Origin: Heterocephalus glaber
Taxonomy: Eukaryota; Chordata; Mammalia; Rodentia; Bathyergidae
Length of the DNA stretch: 64,000 bases
Assembly: GCF_000247695.1 (NCBI RefSeq)
Contig: NW_004624742.1
Coordinates: 24,080-88,079 of the forward strand
Direction: 5' to 3'
The notes under the pieces were generated by a model. It was not told where the DNA came from and searched no databases. It saw only the letters and a list, made by a program, of their open reading frames with translations. The stretch's first letter is position 1. Every line of letters starts with the position of its first letter. The position numbers were made by a program, and so were the translations under genes. Of the stretch, positions 23,121 to 38,605 are shown in pieces.

Positions 23121-23884
23121 TGATATATTAGTTATGGAATTCCAATTACACAACTTCTTTGATAATCTATCTTATATTTGTAAGATAGTATTGCTGTTCT
23201 TTTTTTATGTATAACTTTATTATCATTCACTAAACACACACATATACAAAAATTAAAATTATTCAAAGAAAAGCAATGCAAGGGAAAAAACCATAATAAT
23301 CTTCAAATATAATAGGACTCAACCAAAGCAAAACTGAAAAGTACTTAAACATTTTTCCATATAATTTAAAAAAAAATCTCAAGCATTAACAAGACATCAG
23401 AATATGTGATTTGTTTTAGAAAGATTTTCAAAACTAATATTGAACAAATAGTGGTCTGGAGAAAAAATTCTAATGAACTAGTAGGCTCCACATAGGCCCA
23501 ATTTTTTTAAATTTAAATTTCAATACAGTCATGTGACATGTGATGGAAATACAATGTGAGAAATATCTTATTAGGCAGTTTTATCCATGTGTATTGCAAA
23601 GTACCACACAGAGTGCCAACTTCTAAGTGCAAACTGAGAAGGTATACGTAAATCATCTGTGATGCCCCCTTGATATTATCCAGATACTGAGTTTAACACG
23701 AGATACATGAGGCTACCACTGGCACAGCAACACACTGTTTTACAGTAAACTCTTTTATATAAATAGGATTATGCTCTAAAGGATGAAAAACACAGCACGT
23801 TATGATGAGTACCTAAACCAGTAATAATCATTTATCACACTATCAAGAACTGTGTACTATGCATAGTTTTATGTGCCTCTTCTG
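23121..23884. other. AT-rich intron
   Basis: No gene seen. Possibly partly the 3' UTR of the antisense L1 that follows, but no motif proves it. Confidence 0.4.
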
Positions 23885-25395
23885 GAAACATACCCTTCTC
23901 TCCTTTGATCTCAGTGACTCTTCCTTCCCAACCCACTGATGAGCTCCAGCCTAGTCTCTATCTACACCTCTTCCTATAATTTTAAACAAAATCTATATAT
24001 GGATTCTTTCCAGATTCCAGCCTGTTAACTCTGATCTCTCCCCTTCCACTCCTGCCACCCTTATTTCTTTGAATCTTTTCTTCATTTTTTAAAATTATCC
24101 ATTATTTGTTTTAATCACTTTAATCCTTAATTACACTTTCAGTTTCTCACACTAGAGAAAGTATTCGGTATTTGCACATGTGTGTCCTATTTATTTCACT
24201 TGAGAGGATAGCCTCAGTATGCATCCATTTAGCTATAAATGTCTCTAGTTTCTCATTCTTTATGGCTCAGTAGTACTGCATTTTATTAAAAAAAACCACA
24301 TCATCTTTATCCAGTCTCCCGTTTATGGGCACTTGGGTTGTTTCCAAGCTTTATCTATTACAAACTGTGTCACTATAAACATGGGTGCACATATATCACC
24401 GTGGTATGATTCTTTTAATTCTTTTGGGAAGATACCCAGCAAGGGAATAGCTGAGTCAAATGGGACCTCTAGCCCTAGTTCTTTGAGGTATCTCCATACT
24501 GATTTCCACAGTGGTTGCACCAGTCTGCACTCCCACCAACAATGGAGAAGGGTTCCTTTCTCCCCACACCCCCACCAGCATTTGTTATTGGTTGATTTCT
24601 TGATAACAGCCATTCTTTCTGGAGTGAGATAAATCAGTGTTGTTTTCATCTGCATCTCTCAAATAACCAGTGATGTTGGACATTTTTTCATATATTTATT
24701 TGCTGCCTTTATTTTTTTGTCTGAGAAATGTCTATTCATTTCAGATGCCCATTTTTGAATTGAGTCTTTGAATTTGGGGGGTCTGATTTTTTTCAGTTCT
24801 TTATATATTCTAGATAGTAGTCCTTTCTCTAAGGTACAGCTGCTAAAAATTTTTTTCCCACATTGTAGGTTGTCTTTTAGCTCTCTTGGTGGTTTCTCTT
24901 GCAGTGCAGAAGCTTTTTAATAAGATGTGATCCCAGTTGTTGATTCTTTGTGCTATTTCCCGTGCTACTGAGGGTTTTTTCCCGTGCTACTGAGGGTTTT
25001 TTTTCCTATGCCAATGTCTTCAAGAGTTCTACCTAACTTATCTTCCAGGAAATTTAATGTTTCTGTCTTAATATTTAGATCTTTAATCCACTTCAATCTT
25101 AGTTTAGTGTATGGTGATAGATATGGGTCTAGTTTTAATCTTTGGCAGGTTGAAATCCAGTTTTTCCAATACTATTTATTAAATAGGCTATCTTTCCTCC
25201 AGTGAGGATGGTTGACTCCTTTGTCAAAGATGAGGTGGTTGAGTGTATCTGTAGTTGTTTCTGCCTCTTCTAATCTATTCCACTGATCCTCGGGTCTGTT
25301 TCTTTGTCAGTACCATGCTGTTTTTATTACAGTAGCTTTGTAGTATAGCTTCAAGTTGGGGATTGTAATACCCCCAGCCATATCTCTGTTGCCTA
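23885..25395 (-). mobile_element. 5'-truncated L1, antisense (ORF2 C-terminal half plus 3' UTR)
   Basis: The complement encodes the end of L1 ORF2. The 110-residue frame at 24323-24655 has the cysteine/histidine motif C-x3-C-x7-H-x4-C ([18 protein letters not shown]) followed by [11 protein letters not shown] and ends AWKQPKCP, all diagnostic of ORF2p C-termini. Toward 25395 the frame is broken, but landmarks such as 'ctttgtcagtaccatgctgt' and 'tagctttgtagtatagcttc' remain. The reverse transcriptase active site and endonuclease are missing, so it is a dead 5'-truncated copy. It is the best-preserved L1 in the window. Confidence 0.88.
24957..25002. repeat. About 21-bp tandem duplication inside the L1
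   Basis: The unit 'cccgtgctactgagggtttt' occurs twice in direct succession within the antisense L1, consistent with local slippage after or during insertion. Confidence 0.85.
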
Positions 25396-25830
25396 TCCTT
25401 GTATAAAAACATTAGGATAGAAAAAGTGATTTATTGAGAACAAATATTAATGCTGCTCAATTTGTTTCTCAAAAAATACCAATTACAGATTATTCTGATC
25501 ATTTTGAGGAGGAATAAATTATTAATATACTTATTTTATAAAGTAAATAAAATATTAGAAAGTTCTTTCATAAAATTGAAATTATACTAGATACTAGGTA
25601 AATGTTGAATTTTATTTTTTGCTATTCCCAGAAGAGTAATATAGCAAATTTATAATGATAGAAATATATTATATAACAACATTTTTTTGCTTATTTGCAA
25701 AATGATTTTTCTCTTTTATGGAATAATTCATTAGTAGATTATATTATATAGAAAGTGATATTTTTAGAAGACAGTTTTGCCTGTAGTGCCTTACATTTTT
25801 GAAATCCTGATTTATAAGAGTAAATAGTTA
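25396..25830. other. AT-rich intron
   Basis: No identifiable feature. Confidence 0.5.
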
Positions 25831-25899
25831 TCACTGGGGATTTAGCTCAGTGGTTCCACTGCCTGCCTTGCAAGCACAAGGACCTGAGAGAAAAAGAGG
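25831..25899 (+). repeat. ID-type SINE lacking its 3' box
   Basis: Body 'ctggggatttagctcagtgg' to 'caagcacaaggacctgag' then an A-rich tail, without the usual 'ttcgatccccggtacc' segment. An exact 9-bp duplication, aaatagtta (25822-25830 and 25900-25908), shows that the short form itself inserted, rather than being deleted later. Confidence 0.9.
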
Positions 25900-25908
25900 A
25901 AATAGTTA

Positions 25909-26494
25909 AAAAAAAAATTTCCAACAAAAACAGAAACTCACAGCAGAACCTTGGCAATTTGAATGAAGAACAAGTGGCCCTTAGATTAAAGTTCTATGTT
26001 ACCAGGTAGATAGATTTAATTTCTTCTCTAGTTTATAACAGCATACACTATACTACCCCCCAGCCCATTGAATAGATTTCTCATTCTAGTATGCACTTCT
26101 GTAGGTTGGGAATAAAGCTTCTTTAGAATTATGTATTATTAACTTTTACAAAATTTTTATTGTTCCACCATCACAAAGTTTTTGTGCTGCTTCTACTTAT
26201 TCCAAGATGTAACTTCTCTCCTGAATTATTTTTGATAAATTCCATACTTGTATTTATGGTTTTAACACATTAGTGTATTTCACTAAGCAATATATTGTTT
26301 GGTGTGCTTATCAGACTTCATTTAATTTTCTGTAATCAACCTTTTCACTCAACAGTGTGTTTGTAAAGTTCGTTTATTATTGTATGTGTAGGCGTGATTC
26401 ACTCTGCAAATTGTAGTCTTTATTTTCATCCAACTTTGTTGAACCGCAATTCTTTTTATAGTCTCTTAGCAAGATATTGCTTGCATCTGTATAT

Positions 26495-26526
<32 letters not shown>

Positions 26527-28054
26527 ACACATTTCCTTTACATTTTGTGATGGATGAGGTGATCCTAGCATAAGACACAGACACAAAATTTTCTATTAAT
26601 TATGGCCATTGTTACTATCGCAATTCAGTAGTAACCATGGAAACATTACACTTTTTTTTGGATAAGAGAGGTCAAGTAAATGAACTTAAACAAACAAATA
26701 ATATCAGTCTATTTACCACTTAAATCTCTTTACTAATACTGAAAAATCACTATCATCACTTCAAGTGTTAAGAGGTCATGAACACTTGGTTTTATAATGG
26801 TAGCTACACTAACACAAAAAGTAGAAATATTCCCTAACTCTTCCTTCTCTATAAACATCTATTTTAAAAAATCTGAATATTGTTAATGCAACAAAGATTA
26901 GGGTTACAGCATTTATCTTTTGTCTTCTTTGTTATAGAGAATGAAATCTAGTCTAACTGTTCTTGAATGTATTTATTTTGTTATATTAACTCCCTTAAGC
27001 GATACTAATATGACTTGACTATTAAATATTAAAACAAAATACTCTCTTATGAGATCATGCTCAAATTCTAGTATTCCCCTATCAAAAGCTTTAGGAAGTT
27101 ATTGCCCAATTATTGAAACTTTAACTCTAATCATATAACCGAGGATAATTGGTTGTGCCTAAATTTTCATTCATCTTACACTTAACTTAAAAATTCTAAA
27201 AAAGGCTCCAGTCAGTACAGGAAGTTTTTGACAAAATGGTGGCAAATACTCTATGGTACAATTTGAAAAAGAAAACCTAAAATAAAATTCCCCTTACAGA
27301 TTTATTACTGCATTACCATATTAGAATTCAGAAAATGCTGAATCCAGTTGAATTCAGAAAATGATGAATTCTTAAATTTTCATGAAGTTAGTAATTGACT
27401 TGCTGATGATTCACAGATTCTGCACACTAACTATGTATGATTTAGGCAATTATAAAAGATCTTTTACCTGCTTAGATTAAGAAAGAAAAAACTGACCTAT
27501 TTAAAGAGATGTTTCTTTTGACAAATCAACACAAAGAAGTGAACATTCACTATTATAAAGTAAATAAAATTTCCCTTTGATGCCCTTATACTTTCTGTTC
27601 ATTTCCTTGGTTAAAGAGATCATTGATGACCTTCCCATGGTCATTTACAGCTTAATGCAGGCTTGAAGAAGAGAAAAAGAAAGCAACTTTAACATTAACA
27701 AGAAAGGAAAAATCCTTAGTTGCAGCAGTTTAGATTTTAAAATATCACTGAAGGAGAATATTTTAAGAAAGAAATATTTGCTTGACTGTCCTCAGATATT
27801 GTTGGCTTATTGATCATTTTAAGTACTGTGTATTGCTGGCCTAATTGTTATTTAGAGGGTTGCTCTAAATAGCATATGACTTAGAATTATTGGACCATGG
27901 GTTTATTTACTTGGTATATATGAAACATATATTATAATAATATATGATAATCATGATATATTATCCTTCAGAAATACATATATTAGCATACATTTCCTTT
28001 ACATACTCTGATGATTTGATCTTACCATAGGACACAGACACAAGAGGCACCTAT
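25909..28054. other. Unique AT-rich intron
   Basis: No gene or named repeat except the microsatellite at 26499-26526. A short imperfect duplication, 'gaattcagaaaatgctgaat' and a near copy about 25 bp on, is at 27324-27370. Confidence 0.5.
26499..26526. repeat. (GT)14 microsatellite
   Basis: Uninterrupted GT repeat of about 28 bp, and so likely length-polymorphic. Confidence 0.95.
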
Positions 28055-28070
28055 AGTTGGCTAAGGTTTT

Positions 28071-28159
28071 TTGTTTTTGCTTTTTGATACCGGGGATCAA
28101 ACTTGGGACCTTGCACTTGTGAGGCAGGCAGCAGAACCACTGAGCTAAATCCCTGGTCC
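28071..28159 (-). repeat. ID-type SINE, antisense, full length
   Basis: Complement of the full element, including 'ggggatcaaacttgggacct' and 'accactgagctaaatccctg'. A 16-bp duplication with one mismatch, beginning agttggctaa (28055-28070 and 28160-28175), bounds it and indicates L1-machinery insertion. Confidence 0.94.
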
Positions 28160-28692
28160 AGTTGGCTAAAGTTTTGATAGGCTCATCAACTAAGAAATAC
28201 CCAAGATGGACTTGAATTGCATTAGGAATTGACATCCAGGTAAGCCAGAAAACCCTAGACATTGTAATGTATCGGAATGGTCGCCATCTACTTGGATCCT
28301 ATAGATTAGATATTTCCAACAGTTGGGGTCCAGCAATAGTGAAGGTCTTAGAGGCGATGGTGTGGTGAAGTTCCATCACGCAGGTAGGTTGGGGTAGGGT
28401 GGGGTGTTATAGTCAGCCTTCTGTAGCACAGCCTTATGGTACAGAATCTAGCCATAGTGAGGACATAGAAGATGTAATAAGCTGCAAGAGAAGTCTGAAA
28501 GATAGGAGAAAGCAAGTAAGGACCCCAACTTTAGAGCAATGATCTTGTGCGAAAAAAATCAAAACAGAGAGCTTATACCTAGAATTTGAATGCCAACCCA
28601 AACCACAAGTCTGTTCAGCGACAGAACAGGGCCAGCCAATAAATACTTTTGGTTCATATACCTCAGGATATGACCTGGGCTAATGTCTAGGA

Positions 28693-28772
28693 CAGTGGTG
28701 ACAAGCCTATGGCACACATGCCACTGTCAGCTGTTTGTATGATTGAAAGCTCTAAAGAGTTCACCATCACTG
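28693..28772. mobile_element. 80-bp hAT-type MITE with 8-bp target duplication
   Basis: Ends are imperfect inverted repeats: CAGTGGTGACAAGCC on the left and, read from the right end inward, CAGTGATGGTGAACTC. They match the hAT pattern CAGNGRTGG. Flanks are gtctagga (28685-28692) and gtctagag (28773-28780), an 8-bp target duplication with two differences, as expected for hAT. With only 80 bp it is non-autonomous. It resembles the rodent URR1 or other Charlie-related MITEs, but I do not assign a family. Confidence 0.78.
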
Positions 28773-28780
28773 GTCTAGAG

Positions 28781-29011
28781 TTTAGTCTAGGCTACTTCAA
28801 GAAATGTATCTGTATATCTACTAAAGGTCAGGTTAGCAGCTGGGCATGTATTAGGAAGCAAGATAGGTTTTTACTTTACGAATCTGATACCAGTGGAAGG
28901 TGAAGTCAAGAACATAGACAAGCACAATGAAGTGTGCTGAATGCCAACTGAGAAAGGTACAATATGTATTATAGAACTGTGAGTCGTAGACTCCTGTTAA
29001 GACTTGAAGGA
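28781..29011. other. Intronic sequence
   Basis: Nothing recognised. The last 13 bp are the left target duplication of the adjacent ID. Confidence 0.5.
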
Positions 29012-29096
29012 GTTGCCAGGGATTTAGCTCAGTGGCACTGCGCCTACCTCGCAACCACAAGGTCCGGAGTTCGATCCCCATACTATAAAAAAAAAA
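29012..29096 (+). repeat. ID-type SINE, young
   Basis: 'gccagggatttagctcagtg' to 'gttcgatccccatacta' and a 12-A tail, with an exact 13-bp duplication, aagacttgaagga (28999-29011 and 29097-29109). The intact tail and duplication mark it as one of the younger copies. Confidence 0.95.
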
Positions 29097-29109
29097 AAGA
29101 CTTGAAGGA

Positions 29110-32369
<3,260 letters not shown>

Positions 32370-32640
32370 GTGCTGAACATGTAATACAATGATGATGAAC
32401 ACTTTTATGGCACTTATTCCGTGCTAGGCACTGCTATAGAAGCTTTATATGTTTTAAACTCATTTGATCTTTCAGTAACTTTATATATACTATGATATGC
32501 CCAGTTTCACAGATGATGAAAGTGAGGAACACAGAGGTTACATAACATACCCAATATTGCATCCCTCATATATGCTAAAACTGGAATTTGAACTTGAAAT
32601 TTGCTTTTAGTATACATGCTTCTAACAGTAGAGCTCTTTA
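32370..32640 (+). repeat. MIR SINE, nearly full length
   Basis: Clear MIR order: 'ttattccgtgctaggcactg', 'aaactcatttgatctttcag', 'cccagtttcacagatgatga', 'aacacagaggttacataaca', and the terminal 'aactggaatttgaacttga'. It is the best MIR in the window. Confidence 0.85.
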
Positions 32641-35600
32641 GAGTACCTGCTTGCGTTGCTCTTAACATTTCAGCGTTTTAATGCAAGAACAGTATATAAT
32701 ATAGTTTAACAAATATTGCTTCAATAGTATTTAAATAAGTCAATGTGTCTGTGAAAAAAATATATTTTCCTGGAAAATAACTGCCAGCAATGGCTTATTT
32801 TAAGCTTACGTGATATGTTCTGCCCTCTTTTGGTCAGGAGTAAGATGTTATAATAACAGTCTCTAAGAAATGACAGTAAGTGGACAAGAAAGCTGAGATG
32901 AAACCCCTTGCTTTGTAATTCCACAGTCAGGTAGACAGAAGAGACACATTTAAATGTTCTTTTCAATTTCCCTGGCAACAGTTTTCTTCTTTTATATGAC
33001 TTTTTCTCCTGACAAAACAGTGTATTCTTTTCTTGTTTCTAATTCTTTCCCTATTTAGATTACACTTATTAGTCTTTTTCTATATTCTTAGAAATAATTT
33101 TTAACATTATTTTACTCCCCATTTCAAAGATAACATTTTAAATACAATTAAAAAGCCATTTCCATTTGAACTCATAGAAATACTGTGTGTGCACCTAGAT
33201 ATTGCCATGCTGAGAGGAGAATATCCCCCACTGTTTTGGAATTATTCTGGTGCCAAACTCAATGAACTGAATGAAAGAAGGTGACCCTTCATTTTCCAAG
33301 TTTAATTATCACTCTCACTGGAGTTTTCCCACATCATTCTCAAGTGCGTGCCTGCCACCTTTAATGACAGGGACTGGATAATTCAACCTACTGTGGCAGC
33401 TTCTAAGCAAGGGCTAAGTTTTCTGAAAAAGAAAATATACTGAAGACATCCAGGCCAGCTATTACTAGCAGCTAATGTCTATTTCCAGACAGGTTAGACA
33501 CCAGTTGACCAGGAACCAGAGGAAACAGCTAAAGAACATCCTGAATAGAAAGGTAATAAGACCTTCTGGATTATAACTACCAGAATTATAACAATGCCTA
33601 CACGCATAATAGACCTCTACATGGCTTTCAAGTTTTCCTTTCATTTACCTATGAATTAAATTTGGCACACTGATCATTGTAGTGACAATTTATGACTAAA
33701 GAGGGGTTTTTTTTAATTCCTACACTGAGATTTTGCAAAGCTTATTATGAAATATACTGTATAATTAGGGCTTACAGAAATCAATTTAAGCGAATCCTTT
33801 TATTTATGTTGCAAAAATGTTATCAGTCATATATTTTAGACTTGAGAAAAAATTTTTTTACCAAAAAATATGGGCTGTTCTTGGTCTGAATGCAGTAAAC
33901 CACAAGCAAAGAGTGATATTTTGTATCATTTGTGGCAGCTAAAGTAAAGAACCACAAAAAAAAGACTTGGGCAAAAGGCAGAGAATCAAAAGCAGAATCA
34001 ACTGGTAATGATAAACACAGGAATGATGGTTTTGTTAGAGAAATTAATAGTGGAAGAACAATTCAATTGATAACGTAAATATACTTTGAGTATAATGCCA
34101 TCTCATGGTTGCTGCATTCCTTTCTCAGGTAATTGCTGAGAGACACTCGTTGCACTATTTATGTTCAAAATGACTAAAGAAGTTGATCTCCTTCAGCATT
34201 CCTGAGAATCTTTCTAGACCAATAGCATCTCAATACAGAGTTCTTAAGCTTGTTTATGCACAATGGGCATCTTTGGCACTCTGGAAAGCCCCAAGAGCTT
34301 ATTACTTTCAAAATAATGTTTTGAAAGCATAAAACACATTTCTTAGAGTTATGAAGGATCCCCACTATTAAAAAAAACTCTCAAAATAAATGTACAATAT
34401 AAGGCAGAATGATATATCTTTTCCTTAATAAGGCATTAAATAATATGTTCAAGGGTCTACTAACTACTTAGTTTGGATGCAATTGTGACAAAAGTTCCTG
34501 AAATACCCACAGCAGCGACAGTGTCACTTCCTGTACAGGTTATCAATAATGCCACTGTGGTTTGCTGAATTCATGGTTTAGGAATGCTAACATTCAGTGG
34601 CACTTTAGTAGAAAATAAAGGTCTAAATTTTTTCCCATCTGAGCTCAAGAATTTCCTCTGTTTCATCAAAGGTTCTATGGAGATCAAGTTAAAAACTCAT
34701 TTCTGGTTGCACATTAGAATTTTAAGAAAAAAATATTTGTGGTTAGGCCTTATCCTAGTTTAATTGTTCCAGAAATTCTATTTGGGGCACTGAATATTCA
34801 TCTATGATGCGTATATGTGTTTATAAGTATGTGGGTATATATGTGTATGTACGTGAATGTGTATATATGTATGGATATATGTGTATGCATATGTATATGC
34901 TGTGTGTTTTTATGAACCTCATCAATTGATTTTGTTGCATATACAATCAGCATTGTATATGGCATTTGACACACAATTATTCACTACTATAAATTATATT
35001 GCATAAAATTCTGTTTATACAGTAGCTTAGAAATATTTTATTACTCAGGTCTTACTTTTAAGGTTTCTGGGACATTAGCAGAGCAGTGCTCAGCCTAGCG
35101 CTAATTATTCTCCAATATTGAAATGTGAGTTGTGTTTGGACTTTATACTCTGCCACAATTCCCACATCTGTATAAGAACCAAGTACTAGTCTCTCAGATC
35201 TATTCTGATAGCTCCACTCTTCAGTCTTTTATAGTGTATCCACATGCATAACCGGATTTGTACTGTGCTACATACTTGAGAGAGATGCACAGAAGATCTT
35301 TGACATTTCCTCTGAAGCTTTGTGCTTTCTGTTTCTCTGTCTTATGGCTTCTGGACTTTGAGCTTTGTTTTGTCAAATCAAACCTAGAAACACTCTGGAA
35401 CTCATTTCCATAGTTTTCTGCCTTTCATTGACCATTGTAATTTACTGCTTAATGTTCAAAGTCTTAATGAAATGTTGTTTCATGTGTTTTATAAGTACTT
35501 TGTTGTTTCTGATGGAAGGGTAAATCCAGTTTCTACTGTTCCATCAAGGCAGCAACTGAAGTTTTTCTTAAAGAATCAGGAATATCCTATCCCAAGAAAA

Positions 35601-36139
35601 TACTTGGCTACATGGAGCCATGGACCAATCACTGACCTATGAGCTGCCTTATGTATTCTGATTCATTTTTCTGTACTCATTTTGTGTAGTCAGTCATATT
35701 TTAACTTTTTTCTTTGCTTCTATGCTAAATCTAAGAAAATAACTGCCATTATTTTAGAGTTATTTTAATGGGAAGTGGAGAAGTCAAATGAATGAATGAT
35801 AATAAAGTATGAATGTATAATGAATAAAACATTAGACAGAAGACCTTACATATGATATGGCACGTAATGAACTCAAATTCAGAAGAATTATTAAAAAGCA
35901 TGTTGAGTGAGTTAATCTTTAATTTTTTCATTGGTAACTATATATGAAATAATACTTTTTATATAAACCATTACACATAGTTTTTGAAAATCTATCAGGA
36001 AATGTACTTCAAGAGTTACAAAGATGCTATTAACTTTGATTTGTCATATGTCCCTTTTAGAATATATCATGGAAAAAATGAAGTAGGATAAAAGCTAAAT
36101 GCATAAATAGAATTTTTTGCAATATAATTTATAGTTGTG
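32641..36139. other. Unique intron, mostly unassigned
   Basis: 3.5 kb with no gene. A degenerate TATG/GTAT-rich stretch lies at 34808-34906. The part at 33190-33560 has higher GC and may be an old repeat, but I cannot name it. Confidence 0.45.
34808..34906. repeat. Degenerate (TATG)n/(TGTA)n simple repeat
   Basis: Alternating pyrimidine-purine steps such as tatatgtg, gtatgtac and gtatatgt repeat with many interruptions. Confidence 0.8.
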
Positions 36140-36330
36140 AGTGACTACAATGTGCCCTTGTCTTATATGTAGTATCTCATTAAATTCTTATAATGATTTA
36201 TGAAGTAATGTATTATTATTTCACTGATGAGGAGTTGAGGCTGAGTGTCAATAAATAGCAAGTGAGAGGAGAAGCTGAGATTCAAATCCATTCAGATGCT
36301 AAACTACACCTCTTTGTCTCCTGGACAGTC
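36140..36330 (+). repeat. MIR SINE
   Basis: 'tgtagtatctcattaaattc', 'ttatttcactgatgaggagt' and 'gagattcaaatccattcaga' follow the MIR core and 3' end. Confidence 0.75.
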
Positions 36331-38524
36331 TTAACTAGAAAAATGAGAACAGATTGATTGGGTTAAGTGAGCATGGTCTTTTTCACTCTTACTTTTGAAT
36401 TTTTCATTACTATTACAGAATATTTTTATTTTTTTAATTAGGTGGGTCATTTTAAAGTCAATAAAATAATGTCACTTGATGATCTGCATTGATTTTTAAA
36501 CCTAGATTTTGTAAAGAAGTGAGGCTGGAATGTATAGATGGCTTCCAGAACCCATGAACAATATTAGAAAATCACTACTTAAATTCTTGTGTGAAAAAGA
36601 GAACCATGTCTGAGAGATACTAGGTTTCCCTTCAATAGCTGTTCCATACAGCAACCCAAAACAAAGTTTGATGCTATTTACAAAAATATCTAGTACCAAC
36701 CAAGATAAAATGCACAATGTCTTGCATCATTCAAAAAATTTCCTGCTTATATAAAGTAAGAAAATAAAACTCATAGTAAAATGGGAATGAAAGAATTAAA
36801 ATCATCCCAAAACTGACTTGGTATTAGAATTGCAGACAATTAAATTAGATCTGTTGTTATAACTGTATTCAAATGTTGAAAGAGTTAATACTTGGAAAAT
36901 AGGTAAAAGACTAAATCAATCTTCCAGAAATTAAAAGCTATAATTAATTAGATGAGATATATCCTTGAAGTTATAAACAGCATAATAAGCATTGCAGAAG
37001 AAATAATTAGTAAATTTAAAGACATTGTAATTAAAATTATCAAAAATAAAGCAGAGAGAAGAGAGAAGGAGAGGGATCATCAGTGAATCAATGAGCTGAA
37101 AAAAGCAATATGTATGCATTAGGAGTTTCCAAAGGAAAATGAAGAACCAGAAAAAAATATATACTTGAAGAAGTAATGGCTCAAATTTCCCAGTTTTACT
37201 TAAAAATACAGCTGTGCCTTGTTCATACCTCAAGAAAAACCAAAAATCTAAACCAAGAAAATTTAACACTAAGCATGACAAACCTGAAAAAGAAAAAACA
37301 CCAACCTAATAGAGCATAATAAAATTAATGAAACCATTGATGGAGAAAAAAATATTAAAGGGAGTCAGATGGGGTGAGGGGAGACATGTTCTGTACAGAG
37401 GAATGAGTATAAAGTTTACTGCTGTGATTTATTATCAAAAGCAAAGCAAGCTGGAATGTAATGGAGCAGGATACTTACAGGGCTAAAAAAAAACAAAACC
37501 CTGGTAATCTAGATTACAAAATCCAGAAATAAAACTTTCAAAACATGGGTGACACAAATGATTTTTCAAGTACAATAGTAGGAAATCTACACTACTTTAT
37601 GGAAAATGTTAAAAGAAAGTGTTTAGGCAGGAAAAAAATGATCCCAGGTCAAAACATGGATCCACATAAAGAACTAAGGATCAAAATTTATAACAATATG
37701 GGTAACTGTATGATTTTCTCCTTATTGTCTAATTTGTTTTAGAAGAAAATTGGTTATTTAAACAAAAATATATTATAATTACAGTATGGGGGTTATAAAA
37801 TATATAAAGCTAATTAATATATAGGATAATATTATAAAAGTTATGAGGGAAGGGATGGAAAGATCTTAATATCTCCAAACTTCTAGCACCATATGCAAAG
37901 TTTTATATTTTTTGGAAATAGGCTATAATAGTTTAATATTGTTAAGAGAATATTTTACAGAGTGTCCTAAAGATACTGTAAACTAAAACAAATACAATAT
38001 AATGCAACCAAGTAATGCTAAAAAGCAAAAATAGTTATAAAATGAAATTATAAAATAACATTTAATCCAAAAGAAAGCACAAAACAAGGAAAAGGAGCAA
38101 ATCAGATATGAGACAAACAGAAAGACAATAGTGAGGAGATAAAGTTAAACCTAACTATTCAGTGCTATCACTAAAAATATAAATGATTTCAACATCTGGA
38201 TTTACAGACAAATATTTTCAGATTGGACTTTTGAAGAAAGCAAGTCTCAACTGTATTCTGTCCACAAAAAATGACTTTAACTATAAGAATTAAACTAAAA
38301 CAATTGAAGAAATTGAAAATTATATTCAATGCTAAATATAATGAAATAATATCTCATGATATTAATAGCAGACAACATAGATACCAAACCAAGAATGTTA
38401 ACAAGGAATGAAAATAAGAAAGATAATTTTATAGTGACAAAGTGGTCAGTTCATCCAAAGGTGATAACCTTAAATTTTATGAACTTAATAGCGGCACTTC
38501 CAGATAAATAAAGAAAAACTGATA

Positions 38525-38605
38525 AAGACATCAGGATATATACATATATATATATGTTACATATATATTATATATAATTATATGTAATTATAGTTGGATA
38601 TATAT
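38525..38605. repeat. AT-rich (TA)n-like tract within the L1
   Basis: About 80 bp almost wholly A/T with TATA and ATAT steps and partial palindromes, predicted to be flexible and hairpin-prone. Confidence 0.85.

Noticed and set aside
36931..37281. 116-codon minus-strand frame rich in Phe and Leu
   Set aside because: It is the complement of the A-rich ORF1-like part of the sense L1. Poly-A-rich DNA gives Phe/Leu-rich antisense frames by default.
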